A stretch of DNA of 64,000 nucleotides. Source: Immersiella caudata (taxonomy: Eukaryota > Ascomycota > Sordariomycetes > Sordariales > Lasiosphaeriaceae). How positions within the stretch are numbered: the first letter of the stretch is position 1; each line of letters opens with the position of its first letter. The notes beneath the pieces were generated by a model. The model did not search any database, was not told the origin of the DNA, and saw only the letters and a program-made list of their open reading frames with translations. The DNA lies in the NCBI GenBank assembly GCA_030512335.1, contig JAULSU010000004.1, positions 3,534,001-3,598,000 of the forward strand, written 5' to 3'. A program made the translations under genes and the position numbers. Shown here one piece after another: positions 53,766-63,752 of this stretch.

Positions 53766-54268
53766 TTGGAACAAAAGCAACGACCAATATCCGACCTGCA
53801 AGCCCAATCTGCGGCGGGGGTTGCGCCTGAGGAGACCAAGTCGTCTAGCAGGCACGAAGAGGCCGCCCTAAAGCCCTCCAAGGATGGGATCATTCTGATT
53901 CCCCAGCCATCGAATGATCCTCGAGATCCACTGGTATGCGTTTACAGCCTCATCTCGGAGCTCTTTGGTTCCTTCCAGCTGACTGGTTTCCCAGAACTGG
54001 TCGACATCCAAGAAAGCGACTGTAGTTGCGACCCTTTTCCTCGCCATGTTTGTTGGGTACTCGGCTCCCTTTTGTGGGCAGCTGAACATCCAGCAGCAGG
54101 TTGTCTTTTACAGCAAGACACCGGTCCAGATCACTTATTTTGTCGGTAATCTTCCGGCGTGTCTAGTACTTCGATGTGCTGACAGCCTGTATGAAGAACT
54201 CGGCTGCGTCCGCTGGGCTGGCAACCGGTGGCTATCTTTGGTGGCCACTGTCCAACAAGTTCGGACGG
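53766..54268 (+). pseudogene. 5' fragment of an MFS transporter gene
   Basis: Two introns can still be read. Before them: Ala-Gln-Ser-Ala-Ala-Gly-Val-Ala-Pro-Glu and Ile-Leu-Ile-Pro-Gln-Pro-Ser-Asn-Asp-Pro-Arg-Asp-Pro-Leu. After the first intron: Asn-Trp-Ser, Leu-Phe-Leu-Ala-Met-Phe-Val-Gly-Tyr (TM1), Lys-Thr-Pro-Val-Gln-Ile-Thr-Tyr-Phe. After the second: Ala-Gly-Leu-Ala-Thr-Gly-Gly-Tyr-Leu-Trp-Trp-Pro-Leu-Ser-Asn-Lys-Phe-Gly-Arg, the loop 2-3 motif of MFS proteins. Homology stops at Phe-Gly-Arg (54268); the remaining ten helices are gone, and there is no in-frame ATG at the 5' end. A truncated, presumably dead gene. Confidence 0.65.
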
Positions 54269-55013
54269 CCCTCGGCCCCAACAATACTCAAACCCAACAT
54301 CTCCCTCAAAGGCGGTTGGTGTAGCACGCGCGACTTGCTCCGAATTTTTGTACCGCGTGCTTTTCAATGCTCTCCAAGACGTCTATACCATGGTCCCTCA
54401 CTCGGTGCACTTGCTCCGAGCCTCTCCATTTTCTCTCCCTTACTTTACGCACGCTCTGTTCATCTCCCAGTATCGTGCGAAGTGTTTCCAGGACAGGGCA
54501 TAGTTCTTCGGCAACTCGACGTAACTTTTCGGCGAGCAAATCAACGGCCATCCTTCGGCAAAAGCACCGGAGTTGAGGGCTGCTGACAAACGCTCTTGTG
54601 GCGAAAATGAAGTTTTGAAGGCGCTTCGAGCAAGCGGTTTGGGAGGATAGAGGCTGTGACGACGTTTTGGCTGCAGCGGTTGGAGCGGGGTTGTCTTCAC
54701 CTATGGCGCGGGGGGCCAAGATGGGGCAGGAACATTCGTCTCTCAGTCTCGGCTCAGCCTTTCGCATAGAGAAGCAAATCCAGACGCCAGGTTTGCGTCG
54801 CGTTACCCAAAAAAACAGTTTGGGCCTAGCCAATAATAGATACACCTTGTATTCTACAGTTTGCTAAGGATTCCCCATGTGGCTGTACTCAGGCTTGATT
54901 GCAATGAGAACCAGAGCCCAGTGTTATACATACAAGGGTCACGGTATAACGTTAAACTGAAAATATATAAACCCAATCCTAAACCGGGCACCGCCAACAA
55001 CCACGGATGCAGA
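54269..55013. other. Rearranged-looking spacer
   Basis: Sequence right after the MFS breakpoint has no transporter similarity. A minus-strand frame near 54320-54560 has helical, weakly protein-like composition (Leu-Ala-Glu-Lys-Leu-Arg-Arg-Val-Ala-Glu-Glu) but no start or family. Confidence 0.35.
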
Positions 55014-55841
55014 TCAAAAACCTGACAACCTAATGATGCTCGGGTCCGAACCCAGCCTCTGCCAGTCTTCCTCCGTCTCTGCCGACATACCCGCCGCCCG
55101 GTACATGGTACCTCCATCCCAAGGCCTGAATATTTCCTTTTCCAGTCCCCGCCAACCTCTCAGTTCTTCCACCTTGTCGGGCGGATCAAGCACCACGCCT
55201 AGGACATGGCTGCATGCGACCACCACCAGAAACTTTGCCAATTGCTCAGGGGTATCAACCCCTTTTTCGTCATCACCAAACGGCAGCGCCAATTCCCCCT
55301 CGTACGTCAGTCTGGTGATCTCCCCTGTCCACTCCGGAGACTCAGGGTGCGACAAAGTAACCGCCAGCTCGGCGACCTTGTATCCCGTCCAGCTCCGGTG
55401 AAAATGAACCGTCGCAATAGTGGTCCCATCAGACGATGCGATTGGCCCATCGGCGTATATAAACCACTTATCGTCCATACTGCGCGACCGATAGCCATGT
55501 AGGAGTCTCATGGTGGCGTGGAGCGTTAGAAGTGGAACACGCCAGCTCACCGTCACTGGATTGCGAAAGGCAGTGCGGCGCTTCCAATCGGATTTGAGTG
55601 CGGGTCTCGTCTCCAGGTATCCGCTGCGCCCGAATGTGTAGTGTATTACAGCGCTGAGCTGGGTTGAGTTAGGTTCCACGGGATAGCTGGTGTCCAGCTG
55701 GGCTTCCTCGCCGAAGAGGATAAAGCCCTTCGGGTTGTGATCTGGAGAAGGGCGTGCCTTTGCCTTTCTCTCAGTTGTGTCGGAAATGTCTTTCACATTG
55801 ATGACCTCGATGACCCTTGGATTGAACAATGATTCTGACAT
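55014..55841 (-). CDS. Hypothetical protein, divergent partner of the HET gene (275 aa)
   Basis: ATG at 55841 (Met-Ser-Glu-Ser-Leu-Phe), single exon. Soluble, with beta-rich middle (Trp-Phe-Ile-Tyr-Ala-Asp-Gly; Thr-Val-His-Phe-His-Arg-Ser-Trp) and a helical C-terminal part with Leu-Val-Val-Val-Ala-Cys-Ser-His-Val-Leu-Gly-Val-Val-Leu-Asp-Pro-Pro-Asp, followed by Arg-Pro-Trp-Asp. No known domain. It shares a 236-bp promoter region with the HET-domain gene. Adjacent divergent pairs are a known arrangement for some fungal incompatibility determinants, but that is only an analogy here. Confidence 0.6.
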   Translation of the reverse strand: MSESLFNPRVIEVINVKDISDTTERKAKARPSPDHNPKGFILFGEEAQLDTSYPVEPNSTQLSAVIHYTFGRSGYLETRPALKSDWKRRTAFRNPVTVSWRVPLLTLHATMRLLHGYRSRSMDDKWFIYADGPIASSDGTTIATVHFHRSWTGYKVAELAVTLSHPESPEWTGEITRLTYEGELALPFGDDEKGVDTPEQLAKFLVVVACSHVLGVVLDPPDKVEELRGWRGLEKEIFRPWDGGTMYRAAGMSAETEEDWQRLGSDPSIIRLSGF

Positions 55842-56077
55842 GTTTAAAGTTTGGGCTGTAGAAAACTCCGTCTCCTTTCCTTTTACTAGTTTGCGAGGTC
55901 GCGTTGTATGAGGAGGGGGAAACTTCACGGATATCGGATTCCAGCGACATGGGCTTTCAGGCAGATGTGCCTGAGGTGTTCCTGCACTGCCTCATATTCA
56001 GTGGGGGGGATCACGTGGCACGCAAGCACTACAATCCACTCCCATTTCAGCTCAACCTCCTCGCTTTTACTCTTCAA
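55842..56077. promoter_or_regulatory. Shared region between divergent unknown gene and HET gene
   Basis: 236 bp between start codons (if HET starts at 56078). No TATA motif was noticed; co-regulation is inferred from geometry only. Confidence 0.35.
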
Positions 56078-58192
56078 ATGAGTTCTGGTAGAAGTGATCA
56101 GATCTCCCCTACCTCCGCCCCCACCGATCCAGCATGCACTAGCGCCATGGACGCCGGGAACAAATCGTGTCCCGTTTGTGGACAATTGCAAGAGTGCAAT
56201 GTGGAGCTATCGTGGGGGCAGCTCGAGCTGAGCGGTGATGGTGGCTGCGAGCCGTGTTCTGTCCTGAAAGCCGGGGTACTGAGCTTCGCCGCTGATGCAC
56301 CCCAGAAGACCGACCGTCTGACGCTCTCGGTGGATATCTCTCTCTTTGTCAACATCTCTGGGGAGGGTGGGGAGCAGCTCCTGGTGGTCGAGTTTTTCAC
56401 GCTCCCAGGCGCTCCTTCCATCTGGCCTGGCATTGGCCCAGGCAGGCAGGTCTCGACGGATTCTTCCACCGACGAATGCGTTTCACTCGCTCGGCAATGG
56501 CTACGAGGCTGTCTCTCCTCGCATCCCAAGTGCCAGCGACCGGAGCTTCCAAGGCTGCCAACTCGCGTTGTCGCTGTTGGTTCGTGCGACGAGGAAATGC
56601 GCATTGTCGTCACCGGACCGGATGACAGGGCCGAATACGCCGCTCTCTCGCACTGTTGGGGAGGCGCACATGCGGTTGTTCTTCTTTCGTCCAACCTCGA
56701 AGCGCTGCAGAAGCGACTCCATCTCGACGCATCCTCGAAAACCTTCAGAGAGGCAATTACCTTCACGCGTCGGCTGGGGATACCCTACATCTGGATCGAC
56801 AGTCTTTGCATTCTCCAGGACAAAGATGAGGTGTCTGACTGGGAGTACGAGGCCCCCAGAATGAGCAGAGTCTACAACAGCGCGACCGTGACGCTTTCTG
56901 CTGCATCCTCGTCCGATATGTCAGGCGGTCTCTTCCCGAGCCCCGCCGTTCGCGAGCCCGGACAGCGCGTTGCCGAAATACCAGCTCCCGCCCCGAATGG
57001 TTCGATCACCACTATCTACGCTAGGGGCCGGAGTCGAGATCCCAGAGATGCAGACGAGATTGTCCACTCCCTTGTCGATCCAGAGGCGCCCCACCTACGC
57101 TCAAGAGCCTGGGTGCTGCAGGAAGACCAGTTATCGCCGCGCATGCTGCACTTCCGCAAAGAAGAACTCGCCTGGACTTGCTCGTCTTGCTCACGATGCG
57201 AGTGCCGAATTCGCCCATCCCTGCCACAGCCACACCCTTTCCGGCGGAGCCCGGCCTTGATAAGTGACGACGAAAAGCCACGCATGACGGCCAGGTTTTT
57301 CCTACAGTGGCCGGCTATCGTCATGGACTACACGCGTCGCAATCTGACTCGGGAGCGAGATCGCATCGCCGCGCTGTCGGGGCTCGCGAGGCATATCGAG
57401 CGGTGTAGCACCGACACTTTCTTCTGCGGCATGTGTTACGAGGACCTCTCGTTTCAACTTCTCTGGTATATCGACCGGAAAGCCCTCCTCCCCGGACAGG
57501 TTCCTCCACGCGCCCGATTCTCAGCGCCATACGCACAGTCGTGGTCGTGGATGAGCGTGCCAGGCCCCATTAGCTACTTCCACCGGCATCCCCTGGGCAT
57601 CGCGCCGTCACATCCTGCTGTCAGCGGGCAAGACGCGGTATCCACGCTTGGCCAGGTCGTCGGGGTCGGCAGGATTCCAGTCGATCGACACAACTTAATG
57701 GGGCCAGTGCTGCTAGCCCCCTTGTTTTTGGTTGTCGGGGTCGTGCCCATCAGCTACGAAATAACGACGAAGAGGTGGCTGCCAGCCTATCCCATTCATG
57801 ACTTCGCCTCCGAAAACCTCAAGTTCTACATTGATGTTGAGGAGGATGAAGAGAGACTGTACGATGAGAACAGCGGCGACTCATACGCGCTGATATTGGT
57901 CGGGCGCTGGGAGGGCGAGGGTATGACCATCATCTGCATGGAAACGGTGTGTATCCTGGCGCGCTTGCTATCAGGACCAGAGGAGCTCAGTTTAGTCACC
58001 CTGGCGAGACAACACCAACGACAAACTTCGGAAAAGCAGATGCTTGGAAACCCCGAGACCTTCAAGAGCGACTGGTCACTTCCGGATCCGAGCTGCTCAT
58101 ACTTCCGGGTCGGGTTGGTCCGAGGTGCGGGCTCCCTCGAGGGATGGATCAAAGCGGGAGTACCCAAAAGCGGAAGAGCTTTTTTGTTCTAG
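56078..58192 (+). CDS. HET-domain protein (heterokaryon incompatibility type, 704 aa)
   Basis: Single exon. The start at 56078 is chosen because the next features (Ser-Cys-Pro-Val-Cys-Gly) follow closely; an in-frame Met at 55949 is an alternative. The N-terminus has a CPVC...Gly-Cys-Glu-Pro-Cys zinc-binding-like pattern. The HET domain spans about residues 185-330: Tyr-Ala-Ala-Leu-Ser-His-Cys-Trp-Gly, Ile-Pro-Tyr-Ile-Trp-Ile-Asp-Ser-Leu-Cys-Ile-Leu-Gln-Asp and Ala-Thr-Val-Thr-Leu-Ser-Ala-Ala. The C-terminus (Ser-Trp-Ser-Trp-Met-Ser-Val-Pro; Asp-Val-Glu-Glu-Asp) is typical of long HET proteins. HET proteins trigger cell death after non-self fusion in characterised cases; recognition partner unknown. 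Confidence 0.9.
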   Translation: MSSGRSDQISPTSAPTDPACTSAMDAGNKSCPVCGQLQECNVELSWGQLELSGDGGCEPCSVLKAGVLSFAADAPQKTDRLTLSVDISLFVNISGEGGEQLLVVEFFTLPGAPSIWPGIGPGRQVSTDSSTDECVSLARQWLRGCLSSHPKCQRPELPRLPTRVVAVGSCDEEMRIVVTGPDDRAEYAALSHCWGGAHAVVLLSSNLEALQKRLHLDASSKTFREAITFTRRLGIPYIWIDSLCILQDKDEVSDWEYEAPRMSRVYNSATVTLSAASSSDMSGGLFPSPAVREPGQRVAEIPAPAPNGSITTIYARGRSRDPRDADEIVHSLVDPEAPHLRSRAWVLQEDQLSPRMLHFRKEELAWTCSSCSRCECRIRPSLPQPHPFRRSPALISDDEKPRMTARFFLQWPAIVMDYTRRNLTRERDRIAALSGLARHIERCSTDTFFCGMCYEDLSFQLLWYIDRKALLPGQVPPRARFSAPYAQSWSWMSVPGPISYFHRHPLGIAPSHPAVSGQDAVSTLGQVVGVGRIPVDRHNLMGPVLLAPLFLVVGVVPISYEITTKRWLPAYPIHDFASENLKFYIDVEEDEERLYDENSGDSYALILVGRWEGEGMTIICMETVCILARLLSGPEELSLVTLARQHQRQTSEKQMLGNPETFKSDWSLPDPSCSYFRVGLVRGAGSLEGWIKAGVPKSGRAFLF

Positions 58193-58978
58193 ACGATGGA
58201 CGCCCGCAGGTAAGCTAATTTTCTCACGCACTTGGCCTTGCTCGAGTCATAGCCCAGAAAGGGGTAGAAGTCAATCTTGGAGGTTTACCTAGGATTGAAG
58301 CACGGATGCTGTTGAATTTGTGCTTGGCGCACTGAGCAGGCGGGCCCAATAGGCACCGGGCGGCATGGCTGTGAACAATTGAGGGTGGATGGGAAAACTA
58401 TTTTCCCTGATGTACCAGCACACTTCGAGCCCTAGAGGCAAGGTCTGAGAGACTAGCCTCGCGTCTAGATTGCCACTAGAAAGCGGTCAGGGGTCCTTAA
58501 GGGGGTGCCAAGACCCCCCCTTAAGGGGCTTAGGGGAAGGGGGGAGGGTGGCACGGTACAGCCTTTTGCAGAACAGGACTTCTTCTAGCGCATTTACTGG
58601 AGAGTTTGGGCATATGATTCGCAGCGGAGGCTTAGCTAGGGGTTTCCCACTTGCATGCTACCACTGCTTTATCACCGACAACAGATCCCCCACATTACGC
58701 AGGATACGGCGGTTTTTTTTTGGCTTGTGAAAAGGCATCGATAACCACTTTGTTCGAACACGGGGCCTTCGTGTTTGTGTTTTTTTGTACGTTGCGTTTA
58801 TCTATAGCTTACAGCCATAAATCCAAAATCCAAGTCCCCCCATTGCGCATCTCAGTCTGCGAAGGTTCTCATGCTTCCGGCACCCAGAGAGGATTTGCCG
58901 TATTTCCACAACCGCCTCGCCAGTTGACGAAATCTCCAGACAAAAATCAGACGCCACTTTCATAGCACTATTTGACGC
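58193..58978. other. Spacer with a GC-rich palindrome
   Basis: Apart from the inverted repeat at 58495-58526 no feature is seen. Confidence 0.4.
58495..58526. repeat. 11-bp perfect inverted repeat with 10-nt loop
   Basis: CCTTAAGGGGG at 58495-58505 pairs with CCCCCTTAAGG at 58516-58526. Each arm also contains the self-complementary CCTTAAGG. Confidence 0.85.
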
Positions 58979-59235
58979 CATGTCACCCTCGCTGTCCCTC
59001 CTCAGCATTCCTTTGGAGCTGCGAGCGATGGCCATCCAGCAAGTCATTGTAGCTCCGAGGTTGGACCCTCCAAATCCAAAATGATCTAGTCAAGCTACAG
59101 CGCCGTCTGCTCACAGGTGACCGTCGCATATTCTTACCCCGAGAGCCCGCCATGAACCCTGCACTGGCGCTGCTCCTCTCCAGCCGCCAGCTGCACGACG
59201 AGACACTCGATACGTTGCAACGCACATTTAAATGG
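58979..59235 (+). pseudogene. Decayed F-box-like gene relic
   Basis: ATG at 58979 begins Ser-Leu-Leu-Ser-Ile-Pro-Leu-Glu-Leu-Arg, the standard N-terminal helix of fungal F-box-like proteins. After about 33 codons a stop appears; in another frame the next family element, Ala-Leu-Leu-Leu-Ser-Ser-Arg-Gln-Leu-His-Asp-Glu, follows at about 59165-59200. Beyond that nothing is recognisable. Frame change plus lost 3' part indicate a relic. Confidence 0.5.
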
Positions 59236-59635
59236 TGGGCTTGGGAAGTTCAAGGCGGTTAGAAATTTCAAGTTTTGATGGAGTCAGGGTGAGACTTGAC
59301 CGAGGTAAGTTGGTAGATGCGCAGTTTGGCAGAGGTGTAGTTTATATGTCAACCGTCAGTCAAGGCTCTCAGATTCAATATTATGGGCCTCGAGATATCA
59401 TAAGGGGTGTACGGCCTGTAGGTAAGTAGGCCGAAATGGGAGGGGTTTGTGCGAATTACAGGGGAAGTGGGTTGGAAACGAGGGAGTAGAGGACCTTAGT
59501 GGCTGGCAATCAAGCCCCATAAACACGTCTATTACTTGAAACTACATGGATTTTTAGTGTAGAACAAGAAAGTATTTACAGAGCGGGTAACAATCTGTGT
59601 TCCAGCGTCTACTGCCGCCCGTAAAACCCCCTAGG
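59236..59635. other. Intergenic, no gene seen
   Basis: No coding or structural feature recognised. Confidence 0.4.
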
Positions 59636-60142
59636 TTAGTACCACGGTGGTCTATTTCGTGAATAGCCTCTTTCTCGTGGAGGGGCCTTGCTCTGTTGGT
59701 GTATCCCTTGTGTTGACGGCGGGAGGTGTGCCGGGGGATGTCCAAAGCCTCTACCCATTGCCGGGTGGTGGTAGTAAGGATTGTACGATTGAGGCTGAGG
59801 TTTTGGGTAAAGTTCAAACGATACTTCCGGGATTTGGCCTTGGTATCCCGATCCGGTAGTCGGCGCCGGATGTCGAGATAACATTGGTGGGGCCCACATT
59901 GATGTAGCGAAAGAAGACGTGCTTGGTCGTGGGTTTCCAGACTCCGGCCACGAATGTAAAATCTCAAGGTTTTGAGGAGGTAATGGGGATGTATTGGTAG
60001 GCAGACCGCCGAATGCGTCATATTTGTGCGAAGCAGTTGTCTTCAAGATGATATCGAAAAAACTTTTGCGAAACTGAATCCAACTGATCGCTAGAGAAGG
60101 CAAAACGTTGAAGCTCCTGGCCGATGTATTTGAGTTCGTCAT
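59636..60142 (-). CDS. Possible Pro-rich protein or 3' exon of the NACHT gene (168 aa)
   Basis: ATG at 60142. The C-terminal half is rich in Pro, Gln, His, Tyr and Gly with an Arg-Gly-rich end, a disordered composition. It could be a separate small gene, an alternative 3' exon of the NACHT-type gene just upstream, or non-coding. No domain. Confidence 0.25.
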   Translation of the reverse strand: MTNSNTSARSFNVLPSLAISWIQFRKSFFDIILKTTASHKYDAFGGLPTNTSPLPPQNLEILHSWPESGNPRPSTSSFATSMWAPPMLSRHPAPTTGSGYQGQIPEVSFELYPKPQPQSYNPYYHHPAMGRGFGHPPAHLPPSTQGIHQQSKAPPRERGYSRNRPPWY

Positions 60143-60281
60143 CCTCTCTCCGTGGACGATTTGATCCCATCACGGCGTGGCTCCCAGTCAGACCTAGCGA
60201 AATGATTCGTATGAGGGTCGCTGCATCAAGCTGCTTTCTTCCTTGAAGTGTGACCGCCCCGGGGCGCGAGATCAGTGCCCT

Positions 60282-62088
60282 TCAAGATCGCGCCGCAGTG
60301 AGGAAAATACGAAGAAGCTCAGCGCATTCGGTGTGGCGGTCTTGACGCAGCAGCGCCATGCCTGTTTCAAGAGCACATTCCCAGAGACTCCCACCGAATC
60401 CAGCCTCTTCGGGGCGTGCCACATTCGTGAGGAGGAAGGATAAGGTGTCGGATCTGTGATGAAGAAATGCCCCGTCTTTCGCATCTCGCCACCCTTCAAT
60501 GGTGTGCAGAACTAGAGCATATTTGGCTCTCGAACTCATGGCCCCGATGTTCATCCTGTGCCTTAAATATCGAAGGAGTCCCATTCGCGCCGGCGCCGAG
60601 TACTCGGTGATGTGTTGGTTGAATGAATGGGACCCTGGCCACGGCACGCTGGAGGTTGGGAAAATAAAAGCCGACCAGTGTTGTGCTGGATCGACTGGAC
60701 GTATCAATACCGTCTCCCCAGCACGAAGAACGTGGTAACTCATAGTCCGATCCATCTCTGATGATGTCCTCGAGGGCTGTGATTGAGGAGAAGGTACCCT
60801 CGCGACAAAATGTGACGGTGTTCTTCATATACTGCACCAATTCCAGCTTTTTCTGTGTCTCGGTCACCTTCAGCATTGATAACGATGCATAGGCCAGCAT
60901 GAGGGTAGCATCGAAGCCAGAAGACCGTGCCATCTCGCAAATTCCTTGCGAGACGTCCTCAGCGAGGAGAAACTCGGCCACCGTTCGGTGCAGATATTCC
61001 ACAGCTGGGACAGTCTCCACTGCAGAAGATTGTGGCGCGTCGCTCCACTGATCCTGAATGAGTGGTACTTTGAGCTGGTGTAGTTCGACGAGGCCACAAC
61101 ATCGGCTTCGGATTCTTGCCTCGATATTTCGCTGACGCCACTGGATGGTTTGAGGCACGAGGGGTCCCACTTCTTGATCGATTGCTTTTGCTGGACTTTC
61201 AGTGGCGAACGAAAGAGGAAGGGGCAAAAGAGGTTGATCGGGCACCCACATCTTCCACTCGTGGATCACCTGGAAGATCTCCGCCGCTTGGCTCTTGTAC
61301 TCACGGGACATCTTGTCCAACATCCGTTGATAAAGGTCGCGCAGGTCCGGTGGCAGGGCGGTCAACTTTGACTGCAAGTCCTTCATGTCGTCCCCCGCTT
61401 CAAGTCCGTCAACCAGGAGCTGCACAACGATTTTTACCCAGAGAAACACTCCCGACGCCTCAAGGGTAATATCCTGTTCGAGCTCTTTGGCCTCGGCGGG
61501 AAAAACGCGAATGAGGTCTGCCATGGATGGATGTGATGACAAGTTAGACTTCACAAAGAGCTCCATATCCTTGATTGTGAGGAACTGAAGCTCAAGGCGG
61601 GGGCAGCCTTTGAAGACCGAGATGCACGGTGTAATTGGCCGGCTGGATAGAACAATTTTGGTGTTCTCTGAGGCTAGCGATCGTAGAAAAGTTGATAGGT
61701 CTCGATAGTCGCCCTTGAGCTCATCGATGCCGTCGATAAAGATGCAGAGCTTAAGAAAGGATGCTGATTTGCCCGATTTGCCCAGTAGAAGCCTGAATGC
61801 TAACTTAAGCTCAGCGTAGGTCGGCGGTGTCCCGGCTTCTTCGTTACTCCACGAGCTATACAGGGATGGAAAAACGGCTAGGAGCAGCTCGGGGTGCTGG
61901 ACTAAAACCTCATGTAGTAGGGCCCGCAACATGCCTGTGCTGCTTTTCTGCAGGGGTGTGCCAAGATTCCACATAAATGCGAGAAAGCGCTGTTGTGGCC
62001 GCCAGAGCCGGCTGGCGCATGCGGCCATTTGAGGCGGCCTTAACAGTGAGGCGCCGTGCCTCGGAAAAGTATTCTGTACATCATCCAT
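60282..62088 (-). CDS. NACHT-type NTPase protein lacking its Walker A part (576 aa)
   Basis: Exons 62088-60711 and 60634-60282 join in phase through a 76-nt intron. The protein begins inside the NACHT fold: Gln-Gln-Arg-Phe-Leu-Ala-Phe, Leu-Gly-Thr-Pro-Leu-Gln-Lys-Ser, Leu-Leu-His-Glu-Val-Leu, then the Walker B-like Cys-Ile-Phe-Ile-Asp-Gly-Ile-Asp-Glu-Leu (about residues 115-124) and sensor Ile-Val-Leu-Ser-Ser-Arg-Pro. Winged-helix-like sequence (Leu-Pro-Pro-Asp-Leu-Arg-Asp-Leu-Tyr) and a C-terminal uncharacterised region follow. The expected upstream Gly-Lys-Ser/Thr P-loop and N-terminal effector domain are not found before the HNH gene ends at 62210. So this is a 5'-truncated NLR-like gene, either a pseudogene or an ATP-binding-defective form. 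Confidence 0.7.
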
Positions 62089-62209
62089 CCCTCCCCCAAT
62101 TTACTTTGTTAACAACCCATTTTTCGCCGGAATCCTGGCTCCTGGCTTCCCAGGTGGGGTTCTCCAGGCCCCAGCGCGCCAGTCATCTACCGTGACCACC
62201 CCCTCAGCT

Positions 62210-63752
62210 TCATGGGCAATGGGAAAGCTTAGTTATAGAGCCGAGTACTCCAGGACCAGTGTTGCTTGTAGAAGGTGACTCCTGAACTGCCCCGGGTTTC
62301 GGTAAAACTAGCTGCGTGCTCTGGGGAGAGGTGGCCTCGATTCCCTTGAGCCACGTCTTTATCCCGGCGTCGTGTTCTGGCTCAATCTCAAGCGTGTTCG
62401 GGTCGAAATCGTCATCGCTCTCATCATCCTCAAGCTCCGGTGGGTCTGCAGCGCCGGCGAGATTGCAAGCAAGGATCAAGTACCATTGTAGATCAATCAT
62501 GTCCTTCATTTTTTCAGCATCGTCGTTGGTACTATGCCTGACTTCGAAAATTTGCCCTGATCGGAGTGATTGGTGAGAGCGGGCATCCGAGATAGCAATG
62601 ACACCATGGTCTTCCAAGGTCACGTTTGGATCGCCGTTCCAAGTGGTTAGTTCCTTGAGCATTTGCTCCCCTTCGTCCTTGTCAAGGTCGATTTCCCTGC
62701 CTTGGGGTAACTGGCTTCGTTGCGGCATCCAGTGAAATTCAAGCCTCAGTACATGTTGGTTGTTGACTGGTGTGATTCCTAGGCATTTCACTGCCCAACG
62801 TCCCTGAGCCCACCAAACATGCAGCTGAGGACTGACAGCTAGCATATTCCAAGCAAAATCGGATGATCGAACTTTTACTGCCAGGAGGTCTACCCAGGGA
62901 CGATTGCCGAAGAGACTTGTTGCAGATATAAGAACGCCCAGGCGTCTTTTATTCTGCAGGTTGGAGTTGAATGAGAACGGCATGATGTGGCACGCATGTG
63001 GGTCTGCCATGCCAGTGAACAGACAGGCGCCGTTCTCTCGCTCACGACACTACAAAGCACAATTAGCACATTAGATTAGCACATTAGGTTATCACAGGAC
63101 AAATAAAATACCTTGTCTGCCTCGGGCTTATCCCGGTCATCCTTACCATCATCGTAAGTGCGCTTTTGTGATGTTGTAGTAGTAGCCGACTTGGCCCGTT
63201 TGCTAGCGCGAGATTGTGCGATCTTTGATGGGAGATGCGAATCGGCTTCCAGACTTACGGCATCGAGAACTAACCAATCTATATTAGCCATAGAATCACT
63301 AAACCCAAAAGCTCGTCCGTTAACTTACACTCCTTTATCAAGTCGGATGCCCTTTGAAGCTGAGTATCAGCTCCAGGGGGTATCGAATGCGGAACCCTTC
63401 CCGTGTGTGCGATTTGCTTTAGGATGTCTAGCGGCATTACGAAAATAACGCCAAGGTGCGAAGCGCTAAATTTCCAAGACGGTACACCGATGAGCTCTCT
63501 AGTGGAATTTTGCAGCTTACGCGCGAGGTCGAGGCGGATCTGAGCTTCCTCTGTAGGAGGAATTACACTGCTAGGAGTCGCGTTCATTGGCGGTTTTGTT
63601 GCGAGGAATCTAGTCAGGTCCTCTCGGTCCTGTGGTGATGCGGATTGCCAGAAAGACTGGAATCTAGTAAGTGCCTCTCGGTCATGTGGGGATGCGGATT
63701 GCCAGAATGACTCCAGCTCTTGGCGCAAATCTTCGTCAACTTGGGTCGCCAT
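62210..63752 (-). CDS. HNH-nuclease-like fungal protein (476 aa)
   Basis: Exons 63752-63329, 63278-63112 and 63049-62210 join in phase. The N-terminal part has two near-identical 18-residue copies beginning Phe-Trp-Gln-Ser-Ala-Ser-Pro. A Lys/Arg-rich segment (Ser-Lys-Arg-Ala-Lys-Ser; Gln-Lys-Arg-Thr-Tyr) could be a nuclear signal. The HNH_2-type core starts with exon 3: Cys-Arg-Glu-Arg, Cys-Leu-Phe-Thr-Gly, His-Ala-Cys-His-Ile-Met-Pro-Phe, then Leu-His-Val-Trp-Trp. A Glu/Asp-rich C-terminal tail ends the protein. The family is expanded in filamentous fungi; nuclease activity is unproven. It lies just upstream of the truncated NACHT gene on the same strand (122 bp between stop and next ATG). 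Confidence 0.8.

Noticed and set aside
61760..61780. Gly-Lys-Ser-Gly-Lys-Ser in the NACHT protein as a Walker A
   Set aside because: The leading Gly of GxxxxGK[ST] is missing and the motif sits just before the Walker B strand, not at the domain start.
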